Positions 19,364-26,628 of a DNA stretch of 26,628 nucleotides are shown here, in pieces; position 1 is the stretch's first letter; every line of letters starts with the position of its first letter. The notes beneath the pieces were generated by a model that worked only from the letters and a program-made list of their open reading frames with translations, had not been told where the DNA came from and searched no databases. The translations under genes were made by a program, and so were the position numbers. Source of the stretch: an uncultured Erysipelotrichaceae bacterium (GTDB taxonomy: Bacteria > Bacillota_I > Bacilli_A > RF39 > UBA660); the NCBI GenBank assembly GCA_902766815.1, contig CACXEZ010000045.1:1-26628 (forward strand). Direction: 5' to 3'.

Positions 19364-19897
19364 ATGACAAATAACGAAATCCAATCAGAATTAATTTATT
19401 TCTGTATAACGTCAATCCTATTCATGATAATAATTGCTATTGTTTTTAGAGTTTTCTGTAAAAAATTTAAATTCGATAACAAGAATATTGAATTATATGG
19501 ATTACTATTAAATTTAAATACTCCCGCCTTAATCTCTATTTCTGCCATGACTGTATATTACTTATTTATTGTTTTCTGTACCATAAGCTTTCAAGGAATG
19601 AACATAATATATATAGCAATAATTTTACTTTTGGTCTTAATAAGTGATGCAGTAATTGATAATTTCAAAGCACTTCCTGTATCGATAACTCTATCCCTAA
19701 TTAATTGTGGTGCTATTCAAATCATTTATCTTCTATATAATTACATTACTAAAGAGGAATTCTCTTATTTATTGCTAATTGTACTATTCTTAGTAATTAT
19801 ATTTGTCTTCCTATATGATACTTATAATTTATTTAGAAACATCAATAATGTAGTTATCAAAAATAAATATCTGAAAAACAAAAAATATACTTTATAG
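19364..19897 (+). CDS. Five-helix membrane protein in the ATPase operon, function unknown
   Basis: A 177-residue integral membrane protein with about five hydrophobic helices (about 10-30, 45-73, 78-97, 105-127, 133-157) and a basic C-terminal tail. It stands where the operon would be expected to supply a second membrane part. It is not recognisable as subunit a: the signature L-S-x-R-x-F-G-N helix with its essential arginine is missing, the nearest segment being ITLSLINCGAIQI. Its helices contain only one clear charged residue (Asp in LISDAVIDN). GAGGAG precedes ATG. The stop codon overlaps the ribosome site of gamma (TAGGAGG). It could be a degenerate subunit a, an assembly factor like AtpI, or a new membrane partner. 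Confidence 0.75.
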   Translation: MTNNEIQSELIYFCITSILFMIIIAIVFRVFCKKFKFDNKNIELYGLLLNLNTPALISISAMTVYYLFIVFCTISFQGMNIIYIAIILLLVLISDAVIDNFKALPVSITLSLINCGAIQIIYLLYNYITKEEFSYLLLIVLFLVIIFVFLYDTYNLFRNINNVVIKNKYLKNKKYTL

Positions 19898-19907
19898 GAG
19901 GAACTCT

Positions 19908-20693
19908 ATGGGAACTATCAAAAACGTTGTAAAAGTAATGAACTTTCACTCCCTATTAAGGGTAGATAAAGCTAGAAAAAAAGCTGAACACTATTTAAGT
20001 GTAGGAAATGAAATCACGGCCATATTAAGTGAAATTCTATATAATAAAAATATAGTGTTAGATAAAAATGCCCTAATACCAGATCCTAATAATCCCATTT
20101 TAGATATTTATATTGCAAACGACTATGGTTATTGCGGAGATTTCAATTCCAGTGTTAGAAGAGAAATATTAAAAAATTTTAGTAATGATAAAATTATTAT
20201 TGGAAAGAAAATTGTCTATAAAGATGCCAGTACAGTAATGAAAATAGAAAAAGATAGTTTTGAAAAAAAATTTATCGAAATCCAGCATTATATAGAAAAA
20301 TCATTATTAGATATGAGCTACAGTGAAATAAATATCTACTATAATCACTATTACAGCTCTACAACTTTCCAGTTTAAAAAAATAAAAGTATTTCCTATCG
20401 AATTCAGTGGTGAATATTACGAAGGAACAGATTTTGTAGCAGAAACAGATTTGCAAAAAATGCTAAAAAGCTTAGTATCTTTCTATATTTGCTATCAATT
20501 AAAAATGTGTGAATGTATCAGTGAAGCTGCTGAAAACTTAAATAGAAATCAAATTACAAGAAGTGCTTTAGATAGAATTGAAGAACAAGAAGCTGAACAA
20601 AGGAATGCTATGTTAAGAAAGAAAAATGAAGAAGCATGCTTTAAAAATGTAGAAAACTATAAAAAAGTAGCACAAGTCAATGAATCTGAATAA
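19908..20693 (+). CDS. atpG: F1 ATPase gamma-like subunit (divergent)
   Basis: A 261-residue protein, somewhat shorter than the usual about 285. The N-terminus MGTIKNVVKVMNFHSLLRVDKARKKAEHYLSVG corresponds in pattern to the gamma N-terminal helix, and NDYGYCGDFNSSV (71-83) matches the well-known SDRGLCGGFNSN segment. The C-terminal helix (about 180-255, YQLKMCECISEAAENLNRNQ and on) would form the other half of the coiled-coil rotor shaft, normally marked by S-E-x-x-x-R-M-x-A-M. That signature is largely lost, so its binding to beta may differ. It is the last ATPase gene. AGGAGG lies 5 bases before ATG and overlaps the previous stop, showing tight coupling. Placing gamma last differs from the usual order alpha-gamma-beta-epsilon. 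Confidence 0.82.
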   Translation: MGTIKNVVKVMNFHSLLRVDKARKKAEHYLSVGNEITAILSEILYNKNIVLDKNALIPDPNNPILDIYIANDYGYCGDFNSSVRREILKNFSNDKIIIGKKIVYKDASTVMKIEKDSFEKKFIEIQHYIEKSLLDMSYSEINIYYNHYYSSTTFQFKKIKVFPIEFSGEYYEGTDFVAETDLQKMLKSLVSFYICYQLKMCECISEAAENLNRNQITRSALDRIEEQEAEQRNAMLRKKNEEACFKNVENYKKVAQVNESE

Positions 20694-20753
20694 CAACAAA
20701 ATAACGGAAATAAAGATTATGTAATAAAGAAAACAATCAGTAAGGAGAGAATT

Positions 20754-20966
20754 ATGTTAAATAGAAAAGGCCAAACATTAGTAGAATATGTACTTATTAT
20801 TTCATTAGTAACAGTAGTAGCCATAGCCGCTGTTAGAATATTTGGAGGTTATCTCAAAGACTCCATTACCAAAATGAGCTGCTCTATGGTAGGAAAAGAA
20901 TACGTAGAGTCTAAAACAGTTGGTAAAGGATACTGTGCTGGAGATGAAGACAGGGTATTTGAATAA
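20754..20966 (+). CDS. Flp/Fap-type pilin or pseudopilin
   Basis: A 70-residue protein with a class III prepilin pattern: short basic leader MLNRKG, then QTLVEYVLIISLVTVVAIAAV, with the glutamate at position 5 of the mature part (Gly/Gln cut). One membrane helix (about 7-30) follows and the tail has two cysteines (MSCSMVG, GYCAGDE). Flp pilins form thin fibres or subunits of Tad-type machines after cutting by a dedicated peptidase; none of the Tad genes is in the window. AAGGAGAG lies 5 bases before ATG. It follows gamma by 60 bases without a clear terminator, so it may be cotranscribed with the ATPase. A functional link is inference. Confidence 0.8.
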   Translation: MLNRKGQTLVEYVLIISLVTVVAIAAVRIFGGYLKDSITKMSCSMVGKEYVESKTVGKGYCAGDEDRVFE

Positions 20967-20996
20967 ATTTTCTTATTCTAAAAAATATCGATAATA

Positions 20997-21025
20997 TTTA
21001 CTAAATAAAAAGCTGGTGCTATAAT
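20997..21025 (+). promoter_or_regulatory. Original promoter of the disrupted LRR gene
   Basis: TTTACT (20997-21002), a 17-base spacer and TATAAT (21020-21025) with TG one base ahead. It closely resembles the recD2 promoter at 24218. It points to the LRR gene, from which it is now separated by the insertion sequence. Confidence 0.7.
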
Positions 21026-21055
21026 ACCAATTAGTAAGTTTAATAACTTAGTACT

Positions 21056-21092
21056 AAATAAATCTCATCTAAAAATCAGATGAGATTTATTT
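21056..21092 (+). terminator. Strong hairpin in the LRR gene leader
   Basis: A perfect 15-base-pair stem (21056-21070 with 21078-21092, core ATCTCATCT/AGATGAGAT) with an AAAAATC loop. It lies downstream of the promoter at 20997 and just before the old ribosome site AAAGGG (21103-21108). The T-tract is poor, so it may be an attenuator, a terminator or a stabilising stem. Confidence 0.6.
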
Positions 21093-21108
21093 ATAATTAG
21101 TAAAAGGG

Positions 21109-21116
21109 AATCTTAT
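21109..21116 (+). repeat. Left target-site duplication of the ISL3 element
   Basis: AATCTTAT, repeated exactly at 22602-22609. An 8-bp duplication is characteristic of ISL3-family elements. Confidence 0.92.
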
Positions 21117-21140
21117 GGTTCTTCGAAATTGAGGGGACCT
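21117..21140 (+). repeat. Left terminal inverted repeat of the ISL3 element
   Basis: 24 bases identical to the reverse complement of 22578-22601, beginning GGTTCTTCG. Confidence 0.95.
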
Positions 21141-21144
21141 AAGT

Positions 21145-21180
21145 AAAAATTAGTTCAAAATTTTTGAACTAATTTTTTTT
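21145..21180 (+). terminator. Terminator hairpin at the left end of the ISL3 element
   Basis: An AT-rich stem around ATTAGTTCAAA/TTTGAACTAAT (21145-21158 with 21164-21177), followed by more T. Such end hairpins shield the transposase from outside transcription. Here it would also stop transcripts from the LRR promoter. Confidence 0.75.
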
Positions 21181-21263
21181 GACGCAAAATAAAAAGACAT
21201 TGACACACAACTATGATACAATGTTTATAGAATCAAAAAAATACAAAGTACGAGGTGCTGTCA

Positions 21264-22565
21264 ATGTCTATAACTAATTCTATCTTAAAATTATTAAATA
21301 TGGAAGATAAAAACTTAAATTTTAATGAAAATTTTTTAGAAGAACGTCAAATTAAAGGTAAAAGATGTCTAGTCATATTAGGATATTTAAAAAATGATTT
21401 TGAGTATTGTCCTTGTTGTGGCTGTTTAAATGAAAATAGTATTATAAAGAAAGGTATTAGAAAATCTTTAATAAAAGTGAATAAACATGCTGAATTAACT
21501 ACATATTTAGAATTAAAAAAACAGAGATATCAATGTAAAAATTGTCATAGAAAATTTTATGCTACTACTCCTAAAGTTGCTTACAGATGTCATATTAGTG
21601 AACAAGTAAAATTAGCTATTTTTGTTATGGCTAAAGAAGTAATTTCTAAAAGTTTTATTGCAAGATTATATAACGTTTCTGATAATACTGTACAGAATGT
21701 TTTTGATAAATCTCTTGAAAAAAATACGGTTTATAAAGATTTTTTGCCGAAAGCAATATGTATTGATGAGTTTACATTTATGAAAAAAACATTTGCTTTT
21801 AATATATGTAATGCTAAAAATGGTAAAACAATTGATTTAGTAGAAGATAGAACCACAAATAATTTGGATAAATATTTTGCTCATTTTACTGAAAAAGCTA
21901 GAAAAAGAGTTAAGTTTGTAGTTATGGATATGTATAGTCCTTATATAGAATTGATAAAGAAATGATTTCCCAATGCAAAAATTATTATAGATTTATTTCA
22001 TATTGTACAACTACTTACCAAAAGATTAAATAAAACTAGAATTAATGCAATGAATGAAAATAAAGATGACAAGAATAAATTTAAAAGATATTGGAGATTA
22101 GTATTAAAATCAAGATTTGATTTAGATACAAGTTCCTGGAAAAAGTTTAGATGTTTCAAAGAATTAATGACTGAAACTGACGTGATAGATTATTTATTGA
22201 GCAAAGATAAAATATTAGAGAACTCTTATGATTTATATCAAGACATATTATATTACTTACAACATAGAGATTATGAATCATTCAATAGAGTTATTAATGG
22301 ACAATATGATAATATTTCAAAAGAGATGGAAATCACTTTGAAAACTTTTAGAAAATATTCAGAATATATAGAAAATACTTTAAACTATTCATATAATAAT
22401 GGTGTTATGGAAAGAAATAATAATACTTGTAAACTCATGAAACGAATATCCTTTGGTTATAAAAATTTTAGGAATATGAAAGCAAGATTAATGATTATTA
22501 CAAATATTTTTAGAAAGCAAAAAAGAGAGTACCATACAAAGTATAGTACTCCACAATTGGCATAA
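21264..22565 (+). pseudogene. ISL3-family transposase interrupted by an in-frame TGA
   Basis: Read through, the frame gives 433 residues, normal for ISL3. The N-terminal zinc finger is CPCCGC...CKNCHRKF, followed by a helix-turn-helix (SFIARLYNVSDNTVQNVF). The DDE core has IDEFTFMKK, VVMDMYSPY, then after the TGA IIIDLFHIVQ and the glutamate segment NNGVMERNNN, with KRISFGYKNF. The TGA at 21963-21965 lies between YIELIKK and FPNAKI, and both sides stay in one frame (the second part is open to TAA at 22565). TGA is a genuine stop elsewhere here, so the enzyme should be truncated and inactive. ATG 21264 follows GAGGTG by 6 bases. The element probably moved when intact, or with help in trans. 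Confidence 0.9.
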
Positions 22566-22577
22566 TTATTTTTTATC

Positions 22578-22601
22578 AGGTCCCCTCAATTTCGAAGAAC
22601 C
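22578..22601 (+). repeat. Right terminal inverted repeat of the ISL3 element
   Basis: 24 bases, perfect inverse of 21117-21140, ending CGAAGAACC. Confidence 0.95.
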
Positions 22602-22609
22602 AATCTTAT
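22602..22609 (+). repeat. Right target-site duplication of the ISL3 element
   Basis: AATCTTAT, copy of 21109-21116. Removing the element and one copy restores AAAGGG, nine bases and then ATG 22611. Confidence 0.92.
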
Positions 22610-22610
22610 A

Positions 22611-24169
22611 ATGAGAAAAGACTATGACATGATAAAAGAGAAATTTGGAGAGCATATGGCAAAACTATGTAGAAGATTATTTCCTACTTTACTAGAACAA
22701 GAAGGAATTCTATATAACCTAATAATATCAAATTTTGCCCCTAGCGATAATTTATATCAAGATATTATTACGAGTGATAAAGAAATAGAATTCAAAAATT
22801 ATATTTATAGTCTAATTGATATAAAAGAAGAAAAAATCATAACAAATAAAACCGTAAAAGAATTAATGAGTGATGCTGGATATGATATTTATGAGTGTCA
22901 TACAGAAGAAGATATTCAAACCTTCAGGAAGTATTATAAATCTAGCGAAGAGTTATGTACCTTTCATGGTGGAAGGTTAAATATGCACTATGTCTTTTTT
23001 GCAGTAAAGAAAAATGTAAATGATATAAGAAGAGAAAATTTTGAAAATCCAGAAAGACAAGATGAGTATGGAACATCAGTTATTAGTATTCAATTCTATA
23101 AAGGTGCCATCAATACACTATCTATAAAAAATCGATATAATCATCGAGTAAAAAATCCAGACGCAACATTCTCTAATAACTTAGAAAATATTATACCAGG
23201 TCTAACTTATGCTTTTGAAAACGAATATAATTTAAATATTAATAAACCAACAAATGAAATTTTGGAATTAGATAAGTATATGTTAGCAAATGGTAAGTAT
23301 TATAAGTATAATCTTGAAATCAATAATATATATTACTGTCCTAATAATATTATTATAGACAATGGAAAAGTAATAGAATATGATCATAGTAGGTATATCT
23401 TAATAGATTATTTCTTATTAGATCTACAAGAAAAAGAAATAATGATATATGATGATTTTCTTATAGAAGATTCGTTTATAAATGAATTTAAAAATATTAA
23501 AAAAATAGAAGTAATAAAGGAGGTTAAAAATAAAATCATAACCATAACCTGCCTAGGATTAGAAAAAATAATCATTGAAATAGATAAATTTGGAAACATA
23601 ATAGGATTAAAAGATACTAATATAACAGTAGCAGAAGATTATTATCTAAGCTTCAATGAATCATTAAAAACACTAGAACTGCCAAACCTGAAAATAGCAA
23701 GAAATTATTTTTTAAGTGATAATATCTTTCTTAGCAAAGTAGAAATGTTAAACCTAGTAGAAATTGGTGATAATTTCTTAGCCAACAATAAAACGATAAA
23801 AAAAATATCTCTTCCGAACGTAACCACAATATCTGATAACTTTTTATCAGAAAACGAGAAAATAGAAGAAATAAACGTTCCTAAATTAGAAAAAATAGGT
23901 CATAATTTTTTACGGAAGAACAAAAAATTAAAAAAATAGAACTATGGAAGACAATAACAGTAGCGGATTGCTTTTTATTAGAAAATGAAATATTAGAAAT
24001 CATAAAGTGTCCGCAATTAGAGGAGTCTGGAAATTGGTTTCTTGATAACAATAAACGACTAAAAGAAACAGATTTTACCAATTTAATATGTTTTGGATTT
24101 AATTTCTTAAACCTTAACTACAGTGAAGAAAGAAAACAATTAGTAAAATCTATCATCAAAGAAAAATAA
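22611..24169 (+). pseudogene. Leucine-rich-repeat protein, broken by IS insertion and frameshift
   Basis: ATG 22611 opens a 442-residue frame that stops at 23939, but coding continues in the next frame (from about 23936) to TAA 24169, for about 518 residues in all. The N-terminal about 340 residues are an unrecognised soluble domain. From about 23650 seven repeats of about 23 residues follow, of BspA-like LRR type: pattern L-x-x-I-x-x-P-x-L-x-x-I-G-x-N-F-L-x-x-N-x-x. Examples are EIGDNFLANNKT and KIGHNFLRKNKK before the shift and ESGNWFLDNNKR after it. The break is a run of seven A (23930-23936); one more A restores the frame. The ISL3 element has also removed its promoter and ribosome site from the start. 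No signal peptide is visible, so it may have been cytoplasmic. It is probably inactive. Confidence 0.82.
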
Positions 24170-24217
24170 TAGAAAAAACTAAAGTAATTGTTTTATAATT
24201 ATCTTCAGTTAAATTTA

Positions 24218-24246
24218 TTTACTAAACAAAAATTAGATGTTATAAT
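24218..24246 (+). promoter_or_regulatory. Promoter of recD2
   Basis: TTTACT (24218-24223), a 17-base spacer and TATAAT (24241-24246) with TG one base before it. The -35 region and following AAACAAAAA match the promoter at 20997 almost base for base. Confidence 0.75.
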
Positions 24247-24272
24247 TTCATACAGTAAAGGAAGTGCAAGCT

Positions 24273-26459
24273 ATGGATTACATAAAGGGAAGTTATGTCA
24301 AAGAAATTTATGCCAATAAAGATACTGGTTACATAGTAGGTGTATTAAAATTAAAAGAAACAAATCTAGAAATAACAACATCTACCGTCTATTTTACTGG
24401 TAATTTCTATAATTTGAGGTATCACAATAGTTATACCATGTATGGTAAAATAATTAACCATCCCAAATATGGATCACAATTTCAAGTGAACAGTTACGAA
24501 TTATTATTACCAACCAAAGAGGAAGAACTAATTGAATTTCTATCCAGTGACATTTTTCCGATCGGTGAAAAAACAGCTACCAAAATTGTAGAAGTTTTTA
24601 AAGAAGAAACCCTAACAATCATTTTAGATGAGCCATCAAAATTAGAAGTAATACCAAGGCTTCCTAAAGCCAGGATCGAAAAAATTCATAACGTTTTAAA
24701 AGAATATCAGCACTCAAGTAAAGTTGTAATGGATTTAACTAGCTTAGGATTCAGTAATAAAAATGCTCTATCCATAGTAAACAAATATCAGAAAAAAACT
24801 ATGGATAAAATTACAAATAATATCTATGAACTAATTGAAGAGATGAAATTTAACTTTTTAGATATTGATGAAATAGCAATCAACTCAGGAATTGATAAAG
24901 ATGATGATAGGAGAATTCAAGCCTTAATTATACATGTAATAAATGAATCAACCTTTGAAACCGGAGATACCTATATGGGTATTGATGAAATACTACATAA
25001 TATTAAAAACTATCATCATACTATAAATGAAGAAGAATTAGAATATAACATATCAAAATTAAATGAATCTCATAAAATTGTAATAGAAGATAAAAAATAT
25101 TACTTAAAAGAATTTTATGAAGCTGAAAGATATATTACAGATAAATTATGCTTTTTAAATGATATGACAAAAGTAAAACCGGCCAAATTAGAAGATCGAA
25201 TTAAAGAATTAGAAAAAAATAATGGAATTACTTATGATAAAATTCAAAAAAATGCTATAAAAAAAGCCATTACCAATAATGTTACCATAATTACAGGAGG
25301 ACCAGGAACAGGAAAAACTACCATCATAAAAGCAATTGTAACATTATTAAAAGAATTATTTCAAGCAAAACAAGATGATATTGCACTACTTGCTCCAACC
25401 GGAAGAGCAGCAAAAAAATTAATGGAAACAACAGGACTTCCTTCATTCACTGTTCACCGCTATCTAGGTTGGGACAAAGATAATAATAATTTCTCCGTGA
25501 ATGAATGGAATCCCAATAAAGAAAAATTTATTATTGTAGATGAAGTAAGTATGCTAGATACCATTTTAATGGCATCACTACTAAAAGGAATCAAAAGAGA
25601 TGTAAAATTAATACTAGTAGGAGATTATTATCAATTACCCAGTGTCAGTCAAGGACAAGTGCTAAAAGATTTAATCGATTCAGAAGTAATTGATGTCGTA
25701 AAATTAAATTGCCTATATCGACAAAATGAAGATTCTTATATTCCTATCCTAGCAAGTGAAATAAAAGAAAAAGATTTAAGTGAAGGCTTTATAACCAAAA
25801 AAGATGATTACAATTTTCTACTGAGTGATAACACCAAAGTAATTCCGACCATATTATCAATAGTATCTTCAGCATTAGAAAAAGGATATACAGACAAAGA
25901 TATTCAAATATTAGCTCCAATGTACAAAAGTATCAATGGCATCGACAACTTAAATATTCATCTTCAGAATTTATTCAATCCTAAAAGTCCTGAAAAAAAT
26001 GAAATAAATTTATCAGAAGTAACTTATAGAGTAGGAGATAAAGTATTACAACTAATTAACGACACAGAAGCTAATGTCTATAACGGAGATTTAGGATATA
26101 TTACTGATATCATTGATGGAAAAAGAAGTACTAGCAAAAAAACTGAAATGATAGTAAATTATGATGGAACTTATGTAACTTATACTCCTGATAAATATAT
26201 AAATATTAAACATGGTTATGCCATTAGTATTCATAAAGCACAAGGTAGTGAATTTCCATTAGTAATCATGCCAATTATCAATAATTTTAACAGAATGCTT
26301 TATAACAAATTAATCTATACTGGAGTAACAAGAGCAAAAAAAGCTCTCATCATAGTAGGGGATCCAAATTGCTTTATTCAAGGAATTAAAAATGATTATG
26401 TAGAAAATAGACATACAACTTTAAAAGACTTCATCCTAAAAAAATATAACTATAAATAA
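24273..26459 (+). CDS. recD2: RecD2-type ATP-dependent DNA helicase
   Basis: A 728-residue SF1B helicase moving 5' to 3' on single-stranded DNA, acting in DNA repair independently of RecBC. The N-terminal about 300 residues hold the RecD2-specific region with helix-hairpin-helix-like segments (FPIGEKTATKIVEVF, DLTSLGFSNKNALSIV). Helicase motifs follow: Walker A TGGPGTGKTTI (341-351), APTGRAAKKL, Walker B VDEVSMLD (422-429), VGDYYQLPSVSQG, LYRQNEDS, and near the end the SH3-like insert, YAISIHKAQGSEFPLVIMPI and YTGVTRAKKALIIVG. The length is near normal (Bacillus about 800). ATG 24273 follows AAGGAAG by 8 bases; GTG 24264 lies within that site. It has its own extended -10 promoter. No strong terminator follows; 26494-26514 is a weak hairpin. 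Confidence 0.95.
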   Translation: MDYIKGSYVKEIYANKDTGYIVGVLKLKETNLEITTSTVYFTGNFYNLRYHNSYTMYGKIINHPKYGSQFQVNSYELLLPTKEEELIEFLSSDIFPIGEKTATKIVEVFKEETLTIILDEPSKLEVIPRLPKARIEKIHNVLKEYQHSSKVVMDLTSLGFSNKNALSIVNKYQKKTMDKITNNIYELIEEMKFNFLDIDEIAINSGIDKDDDRRIQALIIHVINESTFETGDTYMGIDEILHNIKNYHHTINEEELEYNISKLNESHKIVIEDKKYYLKEFYEAERYITDKLCFLNDMTKVKPAKLEDRIKELEKNNGITYDKIQKNAIKKAITNNVTIITGGPGTGKTTIIKAIVTLLKELFQAKQDDIALLAPTGRAAKKLMETTGLPSFTVHRYLGWDKDNNNFSVNEWNPNKEKFIIVDEVSMLDTILMASLLKGIKRDVKLILVGDYYQLPSVSQGQVLKDLIDSEVIDVVKLNCLYRQNEDSYIPILASEIKEKDLSEGFITKKDDYNFLLSDNTKVIPTILSIVSSALEKGYTDKDIQILAPMYKSINGIDNLNIHLQNLFNPKSPEKNEINLSEVTYRVGDKVLQLINDTEANVYNGDLGYITDIIDGKRSTSKKTEMIVNYDGTYVTYTPDKYINIKHGYAISIHKAQGSEFPLVIMPIINNFNRMLYNKLIYTGVTRAKKALIIVGDPNCFIQGIKNDYVENRHTTLKDFILKKYNYK

Positions 26460-26541
26460 GGTATAAAACAAAGAAATTATTCCATACTAACAATGGATAC
26501 ATTTTAAGTATCTATCATAGATTCTAAAGGAGTGATGAAGT

Positions 26542-26628
26542 ATGAATATGAAGAAAAATATGGCTTTAGTAGCTATGGGTGTTGGTGGTACATTATTATA
26601 CCAACAAATGAAAAATGGAAATGTAAAA
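26542..26628 (+). CDS. Small membrane protein, N-terminal part (runs off the window)
   Basis: ATG 26542 follows AAAGGAG by 9 bases. The visible 29 residues, MNMKKNMALVAMGVGGTLLYQQMKNGNVK, are a short basic start, one hydrophobic segment and a basic tail, as in small single-helix membrane proteins of Bacilli. In Bacillus small genes of this kind lie between recD2 and alaS, but the family cannot be fixed from this fragment. An inner ATG at 26548 is the alternative start. Confidence 0.65.
   Translation, partial: MNMKKNMALVAMGVGGTLLYQQMKNGNVK

Larger units (their letters stand above)
21117..22601 (+). mobile_element. ISL3-family insertion sequence, 1485 bp
   Basis: Both ends carry perfect 24-bp terminal inverted repeats (21117-21140 and 22578-22601; outer part GGTTCTTCGAAATTGAGG). 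An 8-bp AATCTTAT duplication flanks the element. The single transposase gene has the ISL3 zinc-finger N-terminus and DDE domain but an in-frame TGA. Undamaged ends and duplication point to a recent insertion. The element landed between the ribosome site and start codon of the LRR gene. Confidence 0.95.

Noticed and set aside
21255..22565. Genome using code 4 or 25 (TGA as Trp or Gly)
   Set aside because: TGA ends the gene at 6350 and the beta subunit at 19113 in typical ATGA overlaps, and no conserved housekeeping gene here contains an internal TGA.
23650..24120. Tandem DNA repeat or CRISPR-like array
   Set aside because: The periodicity is at protein level (leucine-rich repeats of about 23 residues); the DNA units are not identical and there are no spacers.
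26494..26514. Terminator of recD2
   Set aside because: The stem TGGATAC/GTATCTA is short, with a G-U pair and no T-tract, so it is not a convincing terminator.

Overview
The window looks like a chromosomal segment of a very AT-rich, low-GC Gram-positive bacterium (Bacillota, probably an uncultured or host-associated Bacilli lineage near Erysipelotrichia/RF39; this placement is inference). Supporting signs are a yvcK-whiA pair, a tyrosine T-box ahead of tyrS, a Cys-less rpsD, strong AGGAGG-type ribosome sites, sigma-A promoters with extended -10 boxes (TGnTATAAT), TasA/CalY-like secreted proteins and an ISL3-type insertion sequence. TGA is used as a normal stop in overlapping ATGA junctions, so the standard bacterial code applies.

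Layout. 1-161: tRNA-Asp and tRNA-Phe. 444-2543: a MATE transporter fused to a cytidylate-kinase-like domain, behind a leader with an intrinsic terminator and an ambiguous start. 2766-6601: an operon of two paralogous coiled-coil proteins and a DUF1292-like protein. 6610-8532: yvcK-whiA. 8536-10252: T-box, tyrS, DUF1653 protein. 10266-11066 (minus strand): rpsD with a structured leader. 11164-13001: a secreted, membrane-anchored protein with dockerin-like, cohesin-like and cadherin-like parts. 13093-15152: two TasA-like secreted proteins, each with its own promoter and terminator. 15217-20693: an unusual F-type ATPase cluster, followed at 20754 by a Flp/Fap-type pilin. 20997-24169: a leucine-rich-repeat gene broken by an ISL3 element and a poly-A frameshift. 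24218-26459: recD2. 26542-end: the start of a small membrane protein.

The most interesting region is the ATPase cluster. Its order is c, b-delta fusion, alpha, beta, epsilon (barrel only), a five-helix membrane protein, gamma. The catalytic machinery of alpha and beta is intact (Walker A, catalytic Glu, arginine finger, DELSEED-like lever). The c-like subunit, however, has Ser/Thr where the ion-carrying Glu/Asp should be and no acidic residue inside either helix. No subunit a with its essential arginine is encoded in the operon. It therefore reads as an ATP-hydrolysing rotary F1 on a ring that cannot carry ions, a concept similar to the F1-like/X0 ATPases of mycoplasmas. It is driven by a consensus promoter with a 5' hairpin and sits between TasA-like surface proteins and a pilin, so a role in a surface or secretion machine is a reasonable but unproven idea.

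The 21-24 kb region records gene decay. A 1485-bp element with perfect 24-bp ends and an 8-bp duplication separates the ribosome site of the LRR gene from its start codon. The element's own transposase carries an in-frame TGA, and the LRR frame is lost at a run of seven A.
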